From Pycnopodia helianthoides (lineage: Eukaryota > Echinodermata > Asteroidea > Forcipulatida > Asteriidae), in NCBI GenBank assembly GCA_032158295.1, contig CM063246.1:17333168-17397167 (forward strand): DNA of 64,000 nt. Direction: 5' to 3'. Positions 62,282 to 64,000 of this stretch are shown in pieces. The notes below the pieces were generated by a model. It saw only the letters and a program-made list of their open reading frames with translations, was not told where the DNA came from and did no database searches. How positions within the stretch are numbered: the first letter of the stretch is position 1; each line of letters opens with the position of its first letter. The translations under genes and the position numbers were made by a program.

Positions 62282-64000
62282 TCATTCAGCCATAGCTAGA
62301 GCCCCAAACCTACTTGTAACAGCAATGTTAAACCTTACTTTGTCATCTACACTCCATTCATCAGTCCTTTCAGCTTGACCAGAGGTGCCAGATGGTGTAC
62401 CTTTTGAAAGTGGCCTCTTTCTTATATTTGCTGTCATGGGTTTCTGCCGTCTCGGTGTCAGCAGTGGCCAGGATGGTTCCAGGATTTGATCAAAAAAGGC
62501 ATGAACTCTTCGCTGTGTTCCATGCAGCAACTCCCTTATCACCAACTCGTACTGCTCCGTCACGTGCAAGGGACGAAGAACGGAGCATAAACTGTGTATC
62601 AAGGGACCATTGTACAACACAGCCATGTCAGGGTTGGGGAAGGGTTCTAACAGGACTTTATTCAAGTTGACGACATCCAACAAGCACTGCTGCCACTGTG
62701 CCATTTTGTGCGTCACTTCTAGGTCTAGGTCAAACGTCTCGCATGTCTTGTACTTGTTCGCATGTGGCCTACAGTTATTCATTATAGCAGACACATCAGA
62801 TTTGATCAGACCAATGTTTCGAAGGCTAGGTGTACTTTGGCTGTATCCCAAGAGTTCTTGGGTGGTAGCCGCTCCATGAAGCCAACTTACAGTTAAAGCC
62901 AAAACGTGTTCAGATTTAACTGAGGGCTCTGCATGATGTATCAAGTATACGGTCACACAGGTGGCTAGTTTGAATGAATCTGGGATACCTTCAATAAATG
63001 AACTATTAATCCCAAGAGTGGCCAGAAGAAACTGTCGCCGTTCAGCAATGGTCATAGCTGGAATATCTCCGAGGGAAGGTACAGCCAATTTCATTCCATC
63101 ACCCCTATCAATCTCATGGAGTGGTTCAACATTTACGTGTTTGAGGGTGCCAAATCCTTGTGCAAACTCCTCTACAAAGGGTGGTCTTTTATAGAAAGAC
63201 TTCTGATCCCAGAGTAAGATCCCATACAAGACTGATCTGATGTGAACAGATGGAGCTGTAGCGCTTTGTTGGGATGGGTCTTCCACCTGAATGCGAAAAA
63301 ACACCCTCTTTGTGCACAACACATTTGCGCAGAACATCTCAACCTTGCCCTTGCTGAGAAGCTCAACAAACCATTGAGGAATGGAAGCACACATTGCCAA
63401 TTTGCTTTGAGTGGAACCTGATCGACCAGATGTGCCAGAGAACACCTGCTGGATGGCCAGACAGTCAGGTAAAGAGTACATCTCTAGGGATGCCTCAATC
63501 AGCTTTTTCAACTGTAGCCGGCTAGCACCTATCTCATGCTTGATCATATCACATATGGCTTCCTCAATCGTCTCCTTCTTACTCAACCAATAGAGATAAC
63601 TTTCAATTTGATTGGATCTAGAGAACTGGGTCTGGACAAAATGCTGGAACCCAGTTAATAACTTACCAAAAGTTTCCTTGTAATCATTCCCAATTGCAGT
63701 GGCAAGTACCGGCAGCAAAGACTGTTTGACTTTAAACATCTTACAGAAGGCAGAACCTTGATATTTCAAGCAGTTAATGTAAAAATTCTGGCTGAAGGCG
63801 GCGCTTTCTTTTTCTGCTGAGTGCTTTTGGGCTTTGAAGCAGATGCAGAGGCCTCAGCACGTCTTGGATTTATCCACTCTAGATGGTCCAGAGGAATGTA
63901 CCCAGCTCTCAGATCAAAGATGTAGAAGTCACTGTCACTTGAAGCAGCAGCACAGTTCCAATCATTTGCCACGGCTGCCGTCTCAGCATCCGCCTCAAAG
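62282..64000 (-). CDS. ASTE1: Asteroid/ASTE1-like XPG-family nuclease, C-terminal part
   Basis: Reverse strand, partial: the 5' part lies beyond 64000 and the stop TGA is at 62284-62282. The window starts inside the XPG-I region with FEADAETAAVAND and SSDSDFYIFDLRAGYIPLDH, which carry the acidic metal-binding pattern of the FEN1/XPG superfamily, followed by LLPVLATAIGNDY. The long helical C-terminus (..VLYGILLW.., VEEFAQGFG, LLATLGINSSFIEGIP, LALTVSWLHGA) fits protein asteroid homologs. The tail is Ser/Thr/Pro/Lys-rich, ending AVTSRFGALAMAE. The frame breaks between about 63770 and 63830 near an A-rich run (63804-63815 on the + strand), where one base appears to be missing: SASKPKSTQQ continues as NFYINCLKYQGSAFC in the next frame. 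Sequencing error, pseudogene or a tiny intron are all possible. The family assignment is from motif memory. Confidence 0.7.

Overview
The window is animal nuclear DNA: AT-rich, with spliced genes, GT-AG introns, many short foldback transposons and tRNA-derived SINEs. The best-conserved gene, MARCHF6, is close to the vertebrate protein along its whole visible length, and the repeat style (TTAA-flanked MITEs, 'gggcccaatttcatagagctgc' foldbacks, tRNA-headed SINEs) suggests an invertebrate deuterostome. An echinoderm, perhaps a starfish, is my best guess, but this rests on pattern memory and not on a search.

Layout: (1) About 490-12,127, + strand: the last 13 coding exons of MARCHF6 (Doa10/TEB4), the ER membrane E3 ubiquitin ligase; the RING-CH exons lie upstream of the window. 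(2) 15,050-17,418: a 91-bp minisatellite of about 26 units with an internal 12-unit higher-order repeat. (3) 20,893-24,052, + strand: a four-exon ANKUB1-like gene (ubiquitin-like domain, ankyrin repeats, then a long basic coiled-coil tail with four F/V-x-x-W motifs). (4) About 25,990-52,830: a very large inverted duplication. Two head-to-head copies of one ten-exon gene diverge from a spacer of about 0.8 kb. I do not recognise the family. Each copy encodes a long, highly acidic repeat protein with a perfect N-myristoylation start (MGSxHSKK) and a single C-terminal hydrophobic helix. (5) 52,830-61,190: mostly intergenic repeats, hairpins and degenerate low-complexity DNA. (6) 61,190-61,822, - strand: a gag-protease relic of an LTR retrotransposon. 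(7) 62,282-64,000, - strand: the 3' part of an asteroid/ASTE1-like XPG-family nuclease gene, running off the end of the window.

The inverted gene pair is the most novel item. The arms have diverged by substitutions, by repeat-array size, by private transposon insertions (one with a clean empty site in the other arm), and by a deletion that appears to have made a new splice acceptor. They are therefore not a recent assembly palindrome.

One-base indels break reading frames in MARCHF6, in the ASTE1-like gene and in both duplicates. Because the conserved genes are hit as well, residual sequencing error is at least as likely as pseudogenisation. The 'broken' status of either duplicate should not be taken at face value.
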